Positions 22,190-32,176 of a stretch of DNA of 64,000 nt are shown here, piece after piece. Under the pieces are notes generated by a model. That model was not told the origin of the DNA, ran no database searches, and was given only the letters and a program-made list of their open reading frames with translations. Both the position numbers and the translations under genes were made by a program. Origin of the DNA: Ryuthela nishihirai (taxonomy: Eukaryota > Arthropoda > Arachnida > Araneae > Heptathelidae); NCBI GenBank assembly GCA_038380435.1, contig JAWZYU010000010.1, positions 42,194,135 through 42,258,134 of the forward strand, given 5' to 3'. How positions within the stretch are numbered: position 1 is the stretch's first letter; each line of letters begins with the position of its first letter.

Positions 22190-22276
22190 TAAACTCAACG
22201 CTGGCGCAGGTGGGTATCAAACCAGGAAACTGGAGATTACGAGCCTGACGAGCTACCGACTGAGCCACCTAGCCCG
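22190..22276 (-). mobile_element. SINE-1 tRNA-like head only
   Basis: The reverse head is complete (CTCAACGCTGGCGCAGGTGG, ATCAAACCAGGAAACTGG, ACCGACTGAGCCACC), but the rest of the SINE is missing. The array at its left occupies the position where the body should be. Confidence 0.85.
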
Positions 22277-22854
22277 GAAATACTAAAGATGATATATTAT
22301 TATGCCAAATACGCAACTGTTTTTCCATTGAAAACAAGGTAAACGTCACATTTTAATAAATAGAAAATATTTATTTCTGTGGAAAACGAATCATCCATCC
22401 ATGCCTGCAGGATATTTCTCTCTCAATCACGTTGGTCCAACTGTGACCTATATATTCCTCTGGGGTATGCACATCAGAGTTTAATAACAATTGCTCTAAA
22501 CTAAAAATCAAAATTGTACTCCTCAATTACAGATCACCAACAAATTGCAAATTTGCAGAGAAAGAAAAAGAAACGAAAATCAGTTACTTTTAGAAATTAA
22601 ATCGATGCTTGGGCGAAGTACTTGCTTTGTTTGGTCATGACAGAGTAGCTTCTTATCCTAGTTAAATGAGGGAATATTTGTGTTGCTTCTTTCAGAGGTT
22701 TCTTCTGTGACTAATGACAGTCAGACCTAGTTGGGAAGTGACTGATTGGAAAAACAGAAGAAACCTGTAACAAGCTTTATTTGGCTGCCATCATTTCGAA
22801 TTTAGATTAGGCCATCATTATAATATCTGCTATCGCGAGGACGAGGATTAGCTG
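22277..22854. other. Stretch without recognised feature
   Basis: AT-rich, no open frames of note. The part near 22840-22905 may be a ruined SINE-1 head. Confidence 0.4.
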
Positions 22855-23190
22855 GAGCAGTTGCTCACCAAGCTGGAAATATGATGTTATCAAACTCGAC
22901 GCATGCGTTCAGATTTTCTCCGCCAACTCCCTCTTTGCCTTCAGTGAGAAAGGGTACACCAGGGGTCTTGGAAAGGCTACCTTTCATTGGGTAGACGTCA
23001 GCCATCGTACAGTGTGCAGGAGAGCAATACTCTATTCATGTCAAAGACCACTCAGGATGGTCGATTGTCTCCTAGGATCCATCTGACTCTTTGTTTCTTA
23101 ATCAATTCTGAGACTTAGGGGTCTTTGTGTCCTGGTCATTTCGTCCGTTGTGTGCCCAAAAGTGCCACTCACAGGTAAAACAGCCTCCGA
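22855..23190 (+). mobile_element. SINE-1 copy, diverged, head decayed
   Basis: Body motifs GATTTTCTCCGCCAACTCCC, GTGCAGGAGAGCAATACTC and GGTCATTTCGTCCGTTGTGT, then a 3' end CTCACAGGTAAAACAGCCTC. The tRNA-like region is hardly recognisable. Confidence 0.75.
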
Positions 23191-23967
23191 CACAATTTCA
23201 GTAGTTGAGAGGAGTGAGAAATATGCTTTGAAAGAATTTGCATTCATCTTACGAGACAACGGATTAATGTGTAGGAGAATTATTCACTGATTTTTACGGA
23301 TGGCTCCATCGAACTCTGTTCTCAGTCTAGGGTTCTTGCGACCTGACTATTTAACCCATTATGAAGAGAAGAAACAACGCTACAATATACAACTGAATCA
23401 AAGTACGCAGTTATTTTTGATGTTAATTTCCTAAGCAGAGGAAGTGAGTAAAAATCAGAATGTATAGAAGGATGATTCAGAGAATTAACTCTTGCCAACT
23501 CCACTCTGGATGGTGCGAAACATGTGACCACCACGTAATGAACTAATAAGTGAATCACGTTATCACGTGTTCAGGACGGACATCCGGGATACAACTTCCG
23601 TCCCTGTGGAAACAGGAAGTATTAGTTTCGAGTAGGGGGAGGGGAAAGGGAAGGAATCAGTGCGATAATTTGAGGCAATGGCTTCTTACAATGCGGCGAT
23701 GGTTAACCTCTTGGGACGAGGGAAAGAAAGTAGGAAGGGAAAGTTCTGGCTGAGTGAGAGTGTTTCACTTTCATTTGTGCGAGTGGTGGTAGTCTTATAA
23801 TTCTCATTAGAACTTTGTTAGTTTTAAGTATTTGCCTCAATCTATAATTGAAGCAGAAATAATAACTATTTATGACGAAACGTTTGATAAAATTAATGTA
23901 GTGTAGTTTTAGTGGTTTGTGTAATGATTCTTTCAATTTTTGTAAATTTTGAAGTTGCATAGATTTA
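23191..23967. other. Stretch without recognised gene
   Basis: Contains TTAGTGGTTTGTGTAATGAT at about 23910, which is repeated in the palindrome at 24651-24701. Otherwise no feature was recognised. Confidence 0.4.
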
Positions 23968-24330
23968 CTTCTGAGAGATACTTTTTTTTTGCACGAAATA
24001 GGGTAAATGGACAGGTAACAGGGACGGTTTGGGCTGAGAGAATGTTGGGGACGATGAGCTATTGAATAACTGCTAGGAGACAGATGGAAGCTTCCCCATC
24101 TAGGCCATCCTGCGTGTTCTTTAATGTGACAAGGCATAACTGTAGGGGCGTGATTTTTCTGTAACTCCCTTCTGGGCGACGGTTTTTTTTTTAAGTCTAT
24201 CGATGTTCTCTTTCTTATCGAGGGCAGAATGGGAGGTAGCGGAGAAAATTCCCAATGCAGTAGGGGCAGTCGGGACTGGAATCTGAACACTGTAGACTAA
24301 GAGCCTGGTGCGTTTCTAAGAGCGCCTCGT
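23968..24330 (-). mobile_element. SINE-1 copy, diverged
   Basis: The reverse copy starts CTTCTGAGAGATACTTTTTT and runs through GGTAAATGGACAGGTAACAG and CATCCTGCGTGTTCTTTAAT to a poor head (ACTAAGAGCCTGGTGCG). Not flanked by a clear TSD. Confidence 0.78.
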
Positions 24331-24576
24331 CTAATTTTGAAGCATAGTGCGTATGATGAGAGAAACAACAGTGGCTGCGGTAGAATGTGTCAGCTTTAAT
24401 AATTCTTTAAATATTATGAGAATATTTCTTTTAATCGGGAATTTGAGAGGTATGAGTTAGATCTTCAATTTATGTCCCCTTTATTTTAAAGACATTTTTC
24501 TTAAAGAACTTATTTTCAAAGGTAAGGAGCTTCGAATGTGGAAAAAAATTTCAAATCTATGAAATTTTGAATGTGG

Positions 24577-24701
24577 AACATAACCACATTTCAAATCTAT
24601 GAAATTTTATAGATTTGAAATGTGGTTATGTTCTTTTGTATTTCTCTAAAAAAATTAGTGGTTTGTGTAATGAAAGAATCATTACACAAACCACTAATTT
24701 T
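24577..24701. repeat. Two adjacent perfect palindromes
   Basis: Arms at 24577-24600 and 24609-24632 (24 bp, AACATAACCACATTTCAAAT) and at 24651-24673 and 24679-24701 (23 bp, AAAATTAGTGGTTTGTGTAA) are perfect. Both are also copied from nearby text: the first from TTTCAAATCTATGAAATTTT at about 24549, the second from 23908-23935. Confidence 0.88.
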
Positions 24702-25306
24702 GAATGTAGAATAAGCCACATAACATGGAAGTGTCTCGTATTTCAATAAATATAATGTACATTATATTGTTTATGGACGAAGTCTACGAATCGTGGCTTT
24801 GTTCGCTAGAAAGAAAAATTTATAAATCATGGAATTTTACGATTAATAAATCATCTTTGTGTACATATAAATACTACATATAAAGATTCCCATTCATAAG
24901 TATCATATCTCATTCATATCTCAGTGGATGTTAAACAGCTGATTCCTGATAAAACCGAAGAAGAGTTTCTCTGACTAATGCTTTTAATGGCTCGTTTAAT
25001 TGCCTCGCGTAGAAAGTGATTCTAACGCACATTAAAGCATTGTGAGCCATTCATATGAAACGCAAAATAAGAATTCAAGAGCACATTTACATATCTTGCG
25101 AAATACAGTCACCTGAACGCAACCAATCAATAGACAATTATTCTTCAGGTTATGTTAATCAAATTTAGTCACTCATTCCCTTTTAGAATTAGGAGTAACA
25201 TTTATTTTTTATGAATAACATTCAGCCAAAACGGTTTGCATATATGGGATGTTAGACATGACAACACGTGCAGTTAAAAAACAATGTTAAAACACAGTTA
25301 AAATAA
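24702..25306. other. AT-rich stretch without recognised feature
   Basis: Nothing supportable was seen. Confidence 0.45.
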
Positions 25307-25366
25307 AAAAATAAATACCCCCTCAAGCAGCTGCTTGCCACAGAGGTCTGACAGGAGCCTGTTAGT
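25307..25366 (-). mobile_element. SINE-2 copy, 5'-truncated
   Basis: AAATAAATACCCCCTCAAGC to GTCTGACAGGAGCCTGTTAG only. It is the most conserved third of the family and is followed by an A-rich tract. Confidence 0.88.
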
Positions 25367-25468
25367 TAAAAAACAAAAAAAAAAACCAAAAAAAATTCAA
25401 AAATAAAAAGAAAAAATCGCAATTGCCAGGATTTTCTAAGATCAGTAATTCTCAAACTTTGTATGCGA

Positions 25469-25937
25469 TGGGTTGTTTTACTTGTGAGTGACACTATTTT
25501 GTACGCAATGGGCTAAATGACCTGGTTACAAGGACCCCAAGGGTTCAGAGAAGGTTGGGAGAAGGGGACCCACTGCACTTCTGTTAAGAGACAGATGGAA
25601 GCCTCCCATCAAGACCATCTAGCGCGTTCTTTTGCGATCACAAGATATTGGGGCCATGGCTTTAACGTCCCATTCTACGGACGGCCGCCTTTCCAAGACC
25701 ATCGATGTCCCCTTTCTCACTGAAGGCTGGGTGGGGAGATTTCGAGGAGGGACTCCACCTTCACTGAGAAAGGGGAAATCGATTGGCTTCAAAATGCCGC
25801 TGTCCATCAGATACATTATTTTGAGTTGCTTTACCTCTGAGTGGCACTTCTTTGCACATAATGGGCTAAATGGTCAGATCATAAGAACCCGCAATGGCTC
25901 AGAGAAGGTTGAGGGAAGGGGACCCACTGCGCTGGGG
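25469..25937. mobile_element. Cluster of three SINE-1 fragments
   Basis: A reverse copy without head (25469-25748, ATGGGTTGTTTTACTTGTGA to GGTGGGGAGATTTCGAGG) is followed by a short forward piece (25752-25822, TTCACTGAGAAAGGGGAAAT, CGCTGTCCATCAGATAC). A second reverse piece (25822-25937) starts GAGTTGCTTTACCTCTGAGT. This looks like nested insertion followed by deletion. Confidence 0.78.
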
Positions 25938-26516
25938 GTTCAGTGGAAGTAGTTTTTCTTCTTTTAAGAGCCTTGGCCCTCGTTAATCCTTTCAGTTCGA
26001 AATTAAGTCGATTAAAGTAACAGTGCTTTGAATAACGCACGTTATTATTATTATTTGGGTCCAAATAAATATCTTTTTAACAATTTATATAGATATACGT
26101 ATAAATATACAAATTAAAAAGTTCTGTATTAATTATAAATATATCACGGGTTTTTATGTGAGAAACAATTTTTGGAAATTTTCGGTCAAGTCCGATTAGA
26201 TATCAAAAAAAAAAATTCTGCCACAAATTCAAAAATTCACCCACAAAAGCAAAAACACATGCCGCAAAGCCATTTTTCAAACTCTTGGCAGCCTTGGTTT
26301 GCAAACTTTAAAATAAATTGAATTATTTGAAGACCACATGAAAATCTCAATGTTATTTGAAACTAAAAACTTTAGAAATAATTAAGAGAAACTGAAAATT
26401 CAGGGGAGCTCTGAAGTTTTAAGATCTTCAGAAAAATACCAGCTAAAGGGCCATTCATTAATGAGAGTTCCCTGAAAAAACAATCAAAAGCCGAATATTG
26501 GTTTTTAATTTTAAGT
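25938..26516. other. AT-rich stretch without recognised feature
   Basis: No family recognised. It ends at the TA where M1 copy c landed. Confidence 0.45.
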
Positions 26517-26517
26517 A

Positions 26518-26790
26518 CGGTCGCTCAAAAAAGTATCCGAACACTATGGTAGATTACAGAATGCAGAAAAAATATCTGGCAACGATTTTTTTGGAAATTA
26601 GTGATCTGGAAACCTTCGTGTCACGTGACACGAAGGTTTCCAGATCACTATCACGTGACACGAAGGTTTCCAGATCACTATCACGTGACACGAAGGTTTC
26701 CAGATCACTAATTTCCAAAAAAATCGTTGCCAGATATTTTTCTGCATTCTGTAATCTACCATAGTGTTCGGATACTTTTTTGAGCGACTG
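26518..26790. mobile_element. M1 MITE, copy c, with amplified centre
   Basis: A near-perfect palindrome between TA at 26516-26517 and 26791-26792. Ends are CGGTCGCTCAAAAAAGTATC and TTTTTTGAGCGACTG. The centre carries three exact 30 bp tandem units at 26621-26650, 26651-26680 and 26681-26710, each starting TCACGTGACACGAAGG. Confidence 0.95.
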
Positions 26791-27008
26791 TACAAAATGC
26801 TGATGAAAAGGTTGCAATCAAATCAAAAGAAATTATTCATTTTTAATTTTTACATTTACTACTTTACTCTCAGACTGAAAAATGTAGGTAAAATTATAAA
26901 ACACTAATGAAAATATAATATTAAGATTTTATATATATATTGGTAAGAATGAAAATATGATTTTTATTAGAGAAACTATATATAAAGAAGAATATATATA
27001 TTAAAAAA

Positions 27009-27190
27009 TGTAATGGCTACTGATCTAAGGGACCTTGGTTCGAACCCCGGGTAAGGTATGGCTGTTTGTGTCGTTTTTCTGCTGAAGTCCTGCCATCCTC
27101 TCAGATCTACTGCTCTGGCATATAAACAGAAAGGCTCCTGTCAGACCTCTGTGGCAAGCAGCTGCTTGAGGGGGTATTTACTTTTCATTT
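27009..27190 (+). mobile_element. SINE-2 copy
   Basis: B box GGTTCGAACCCC, body CTGCTCTGGCATATAAACAG and 3' end AGCAGCTGCTTGAGGGGGTA. The A box is partly lost at the left edge, where the copy starts in ATGGCTACTGATCTAAGG. Confidence 0.88.
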
Positions 27191-27329
27191 TTATTTAATT
27201 TTTAAAATTGTGTATCTGAGATATAAAAGATTGTATATATTTCATTGTAATATCAGTTCTGTGATAAAAACGTGCAAACGTAAATGTTACTGCATATTCT
27301 GGGAATAAATCTATCTACTATAAAATAAA

Positions 27330-28040
27330 AAAAAAAAATAAATACCCCCTAAAGCAGTTGCTTGCCACAGAGGTCTGACAGGAGCCTGTCAGTTTATATG
27401 CCATAGTGGAATGTCTGTGAGGATGGCAGGACCTCAGCAGAAAAACAACACAAACGTCCATGCTTTATCCGGGGCTCGAACCCAGATTCCAATTAACGCT
27501 AAGAAACCAGACTTGGCCCAAACTCGTTGAGCTTTGGTAGTAAACCACAATTCGCTACCACGATCATGGTAGAACCATGAACTGTGTAATCTAAAATAAA
27601 TAAATAAAAAAATAAATACCCCCTCAAGCAGCTGCTTGCCACAGAGGTCTGACAGGAGCCTGTCAGTTTATATGCCATAGTGGAATGTCTGTGAGGATGG
27701 CAGGACCTCAGCAGAAAAACAACACAAACGTCCATGCTTTATCCGGGGCTCGAACCCAGATTCCAATTAACGCTAGGAAACCAGACTTGGCCCAAACTCG
27801 TTGAGCTTTGGTAGTAAACCACAATTCGCTACCACGATCATGGTAGAACCATGAACTGTGTAATCTAAAATAAATAAATAAAAAAATAAATACCCCCTCA
27901 AGCAGCTGCTTGCCACAGAGGTCTGACAGGAGCCTGTCAGTTTATATGCCACAGTAGAAGGTCTGTGAGGATGGCAGGCCCTCAGCAGAAAAACGACACA
28001 TACATCCATGCCTTATCCGGGGCTCGAACCTAGGTCCCTT
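27330..28040 (-). repeat. 274 bp tandem duplication carrying SINE-2, plus third SINE-2
   Basis: The segment AATACCCCC... starts at 27341, 27615 and 27889, exactly 274 bp apart. Each unit holds a reverse SINE-2 (to GGGGCTCGAACCCAGATTCC) and ~110 bp of another sequence containing AACCACAATTCGCTACCACG. The third SINE-2 (27889-28040) ends with a more normal head (CGAACCTAGGTCCCTTAG) and is not followed by the spacer. Units 1 and 2 differ at only a few bases. Confidence 0.95.
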
Positions 28041-28180
28041 AGATAAGCTAAAACTTAGATATAATAGAAGAATGGGATCCAGCCTAGAAATTTGGGAGGT
28101 CACCCTTGAGCCTAAAGTTTAGATCCTGAATACACTTCTTGTACCGATGGAGTTGTAAATACTAGATACTATAATTAGAC

Positions 28181-28850
28181 TCCTGCGCGGATAGCAAAAG
28201 TCATATCCGCATCCGCAAAACTTTATCAGCATCCACATATTGCCTATAAAATAGTGGTTGAGCTTTTTTTTGCAAATGCTTGAATATAGGGGTCAAATAC
28301 ACACTATATGCTTGAAGTGTGATGTATATTTGTGAGCAAATCAGGTACTAATTAATAACTGAAAAATATACTGTAAAAAATAAAAAGCCATTTGTTTGTA
28401 AAAACATGCTTTACTAAATTTAGATAAAAATTGCCAAATTTTAACTTTACGAATTCTTCAGAATTAATTTTCCTTTTTTAAATGCAGTTATCGACGATTA
28501 TGGGAGATTAAAATTCCCTCTAAAAATTTGTGATCTTCCAGACTGAAATTTTCATTCGACTGGTATTTATTTCCCGTTTTCTACGTAACACCTCAGAATT
28601 TTTTTCAATTTATATTCTGCTTTGCCAGCAAAAAGAACGCTTCTCTCAACCACTGAATTTTCAAAACAGATTTCATTTAACACCATCTCAAGTAGTTATA
28701 TTCACTCATGGCAGCCATCAATAATATTTCTCATGTTTCCGCAAATCTTATCAATTATCAAATACGAGACTTTATCCGCCATCCGCGTTGAAGTTAATCT
28801 TTTATCCTCCGAGAGCTTTTAAACGCGGATAGCCGCATCCGCGCAAGGCT
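28181..28850. mobile_element. Candidate non-autonomous DNA element with CGGAT-rich ends
   Basis: The left end TCCTGCGCGGATAGC with CATATCCGCATCCGC is opposed by AACGCGGATAGCCGCATCCG and GCGCAAGG at the right. The interior is AT-rich without coding potential. AATATAGGGGTCAAATACAC occurs both inside (about 28283) and just outside (about 28880). The TSD is unresolved; hAT is a guess. Confidence 0.4.
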
Positions 28851-29119
28851 TTAACTATAATACAAGGATCGAAAACTCAAATATAGGGGTCAAATACACA
28901 ATATTAGCATTTTGTTTTAAGAAATAAAGAAACAAAATATAATTACTTATATTGCAGTTTTATTATTTAAATGTTAAATAATTTCTTTTTTTCATTTTAT
29001 GAAATTAATACCAAAATATAAACCTAATTGGTTCCACAAAATATATATCCAGATCTTTTGTGGGGACGGTGTTAAAAGCCTCCATTCCCCTCTATCCCAT
29101 GTGTCGCTGAGGAAATTTT

Positions 29120-29262
29120 GATTCCACCACCACATTTGCACTTGATTCGGTTGAAGGCGACCACATGATCTATATTTCAGTGAGATCATCGCAGCCAATA
29201 AACCACAATTCGCTAACACAATTATGATAAAACCACGAATACGATTGCTTGCTGGCGCAAAC
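29120..29262. repeat. Diverged copy of the 27.5 kb spacer repeat
   Basis: AATAAACCACAATTCGCTAA with CACGAATACG resembles AGTAAACCACAATTCGCTAC and CCATGAACTG in the 274 bp units. The spacer there is therefore itself a dispersed repeat, nature unknown. Confidence 0.55.
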
Positions 29263-29942
29263 AAATGACTACACTGCCCACTATCCCTGCAATGATGCTT
29301 TTTTCTTCTGAAAGGAAAAAGTTAAGGACTTTCTCTTGAAAGGAAACAAAAAGAAAAGTACAATAAAGAAAACTAATTCGAAAACAGTGAAGTCAAAGCT
29401 TTTAAGGAAATTGAAAATTATCAACCAAAAAATTCTATTATAATGTTGTCATGTAATTAAAAAAGAAAATTTCCTTTTTTTTGTAGGTTTTTTTTGGTCA
29501 TGACTAGCTTTGAAACCACAAACACCGACGAAGGTATTAGATAAACATCAATAAAAAAGTTTTAGTAAGGAAAGAAATTTTGGCAGTGACTGTTTCTCCA
29601 TATCTTAATAATGCTATTAATTCTAATCAGCTTAGCTTCTATAAAGAATAGGAAATGAAAAAACTAGTATTATTACGCACCACATATATTGTGTGTTTGC
29701 GTAACGTGTAGTATGTATTATCGGATTTCATGAAGAAATTAAATCATATGCAACATTTTATATTTAAACGTTCATATCACAAATTATTTTGCAATTTGCT
29801 TCTCAAATATCCTGTTTTTATAACCATATTTCAAGTGTAAAAGGGGAAAACAAACAGGTTTCAGTTGGCAAACATATTTGGATCAGTTCAATTCAGAACT
29901 TGTTTCAATTTGCTTATTGTTTTAACTTTAAGCGAAAAAATC
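29263..29942. other. AT-rich stretch without recognised feature
   Basis: Nothing supportable was seen. Confidence 0.45.
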
Positions 29943-30290
29943 TCCGATTCACCTCTAAGCAGTACTTTTTGCACAAAATGGGTTAAATGACTAGGTCACA
30001 AGACCTCAAAGAATTTGAGGTCACAAGACCTCAAAGGGCTCAGAGAAGGTTGAGAAAGAAGACCCACTAGACAGGAGATCGATAGAAATCTATCCGCCAA
30101 GGCTATCTTGTGTGTTCTTTAAGGTGCACAGGTCTGAACTACTGATCTGACAGACGGCGGTCTTTCCAAGTCCATAGGCTTCCACTTTTTCACAGAGGGT
30201 AGGGTGGTAGCGGAAATAAATCTGAATGCTTGCAGAGTTGGAACTCGAAACTGAAGATTACGAGTCTGGCCCGTTACCAATCCCCGCTCA
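29943..30290 (-). mobile_element. SINE-1 copy, diverged, with a small tandem duplication
   Basis: The reverse copy starts TTCACCTCTAAGCAGTACTT. GGTCACAAGACCTCAAAG is duplicated at 29994-30030. The head is reduced to TCGAAACTGAAGATTACGAG. It borders a Tc1-like relic. Confidence 0.78.
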
Positions 30291-30295
30291 AAGGC

Positions 30296-30665
30296 GTGGT
30301 GGAAAGTCAAGCGCGACATGGATAAAAAGGCTGATCTGACCGACTTCGAAAGGGAGATCATCGTTGGAACGCGATGGGTAGAAGCATCCGTAACGGAGTT
30401 GAAGGAACTCAGCGGAAAATCACAGCGCACAATATCCCAAGTGTGTGGAGAATGGCAAAGGTCTAAAAAATAGTCCGCCAATTGTGTAAAATGAGGGAGA
30501 GAGAAAAAAAAAAGTCTGACAGACAGGGGCAGGCGTTTGTTGGCACGAACTGTAAGGCAAAACAAGGCTGCTGCCCGTACATTTCATCAGCTAAGAGAGA
30601 TGATGGCTAACAGTACATTAAATCCATTTTAACGAGTACTAAGAGCAGAAAATTGAAACTTTTGA
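30296..30665 (+). pseudogene. Tc1-like transposase N-terminal relic
   Basis: A plus-strand reading gives MDKKADLTDFEREIIVGTRW and SVTELKELSGKSQRTISQV, then a stop. In a shifted frame it resumes as RLLARTVRQNKAAART and FHQLREMMANSTLNP. This is the paired helix-turn-helix region of Tc1-like transposases. No catalytic domain follows and no terminal repeats were found, so it is a fragment distinct from the elements at 6 and 20 kb. Confidence 0.8.
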
Positions 30666-30714
30666 AATTTGGGAACTGTGTCATAATAGAAACAACGAAA
30701 TCGGTGGATAAATG

Positions 30715-30825
30715 ACAGAGATGGGGATAACTTAGTGGCTAGATCACCTGGCATGTAACAAGGGAGTCCTATTACATGCTCCTGCCTAGTGGGTTTTGAA
30801 TCCCACTCATAGGTGAAAATACTCC
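30715..30825 (+). mobile_element. Possible third tRNA-derived SINE fragment
   Basis: ACTTAGTGGCTAGATCACC looks like an A box and GGTTTTGAATCCCACTCA like a B box, followed by GAAAATACTCCCCCTCCCCC. The B-box part is shared with the palindrome at 48300-48412. The family has too few copies here to define. Confidence 0.45.
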
Positions 30826-30914
30826 CCCTCCCCCGAAAAAAAAAATATATTAAGTAGGTATAATTTGGTCAATCAACAATCATATTTGTTTCATATAAAT
30901 CATAACCCGGCGAA

Positions 30915-31157
30915 ATACTTTGAAGCTTGGAAAGGCCGCCGTCTGTCGGAGGGACGCAAAACTATCATCCCTTGTGCTGGTGAACCAAACTCTTCCACGT
31001 TAATGAACATGCGGGATGGCTTTAATGGGAAGCTACCATCTGTCTACTAACAGCGTCCGGTAGGTCCCTTCTCCCCAACCTCCTCGGGGTCCTTGTGACA
31101 TGGCCATTTAGCCCATTGTGTGCAAAAAAGTGCCGCTCAGAGATAAAACAACCCATG
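30915..31157 (+). mobile_element. SINE-1 copy, lacks head
   Basis: It starts at GAAGCTTGGAAAGGCCGCCG and runs to AGAGATAAAACAACCCATG. M1 copy d begins three bases after the SINE-1 3' end, at a TA. Confidence 0.88.
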
Positions 31158-31159
31158 TA

Positions 31160-31372
31160 CAGTCGCTCAAAAAAGTATCCGAACACTATGGTTGATTGCA
31201 GAATTCAGAAAAAATATCTGACAACGATTTTTTAGAAATTAGTGATCTGGCAACCTTCGTGTCACGTGTCACGAAGGTTGCCAGATCAGTAATTTCTAAA
31301 AAAATCGTTGCCAGATATTTTTTCTGAATTCTGTAATCAACCATAGTGTTAGGATACTTTTTTGAGCGACTG
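31160..31372. mobile_element. M1 MITE, copy d (minimal palindrome)
   Basis: 213 bp between TA at 31158-31159 and 31373-31374, a nearly perfect inverted repeat meeting at CACGTGTCACG. It has no GGAGCGTGT hairpins. This is the simplest form and probably the ancestral unit. Confidence 0.95.
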
Positions 31373-31671
31373 TACGTGCGCTGCTATTAATACTTAGAAG
31401 AGTTTCAAGAAAGTCCCACTGAAATAAGGAATGCTACCAAGTTCCGTTCAGCATCAGGCCGTTGGCTTTCCTTGCAGAAGATGACGACGGGTACTGAGAA
31501 ACGAGACTCGGAAAAGCGCGCTAACCCCTTTAGCGGAAGCTTCTGTCGCCAGCTTCTGACGCCACAGGAAGTGCCATTCCGAGTGTTTTCCTGTGCCTCC
31601 TTATCTCCGTTTCGATCGCCCACTCAGTGGCAGTCGGTCTCCGATTCACGGAGGCTGCTTCGCTGCATTGC

Positions 31672-32060
31672 CATGGTAGATGGACTCGCTCTTCACTTCA
31701 TTACGATGTCTCCAAACGCATCTCTGGTGACGTTGGGTTTCGGTTAAAACGTGTCAATCGGAATGGTCTATTTTATGGTCGATGGTTCTTCGTGACGAAA
31801 TTGAGGTAGTCGATAGTTCTCTACGCAGGCCCGGATGTAGAAAAAAAAAATACGGAGGAGGGGAGGGGGGCGACCAAATCCAACTGGAAAAGGTAAATAA
31901 GCGGGGGGGGGGGGGGGTCAAGAAACTGCATTTCCATTGCAGTATATCATTTTCCCCTTCGTTTTGCAGGTTTTTAACCTATTTCTTAAAATATGCATGA
32001 AATATGGAGAAGTTTAATAAATTTTGGCTTCTATTATCCTTACTAGTGTTCTCAAAATAT
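31672..32060 (+). repeat. Left arm of a diverged inverted duplication
   Basis: It matches 33362-34066 in reverse complement: CATCTCTGGTGACGTTGGGT, GAAATTGAGGTAGTCGATA, TCAAGAAACTGCATTT, AAATATGGAGAAGTTTAATA and CTTACTAGTG all have counterparts there. Similarity is roughly 80-85 percent by eye. The 300 bp to its left (31375-31671) is GC-richer, unique, and has a 91-codon frame without recognised motif. Confidence 0.8.
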
Positions 32061-32113
32061 GTGTGTGTGTGGGGGGGGGCATTACTCCTTGTCCCCCTAG
32101 ATTCAGCCCTGCC
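31824..32113. mobile_element. Candidate MITE with CAGGCCCGGAT ends
   Basis: The left end CAGGCCCGGATGTAG and the right end CTAGATTCAGCCCTG are imperfect inverted repeats. Inside are G runs and GCATTACTCCTTGTCCCCC. A second element with matching ends lies at 61896-62158. TSD unclear. Confidence 0.5.
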
Positions 32114-32176
32114 CTAAAGATATTTTTTTGACGATCCAATAGTAGGGTGGCACAGGAGATAACCTGTAACATGGTA

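Noticed and set aside
27499..28009. Two nearly identical 78-codon minus-strand frames (MDVCVVFLLR...)
   Set aside because: They are the two units of the 274 bp duplication read through SINE-2 and its spacer; a third version occurs in the SINE-2 at 32.8 kb.
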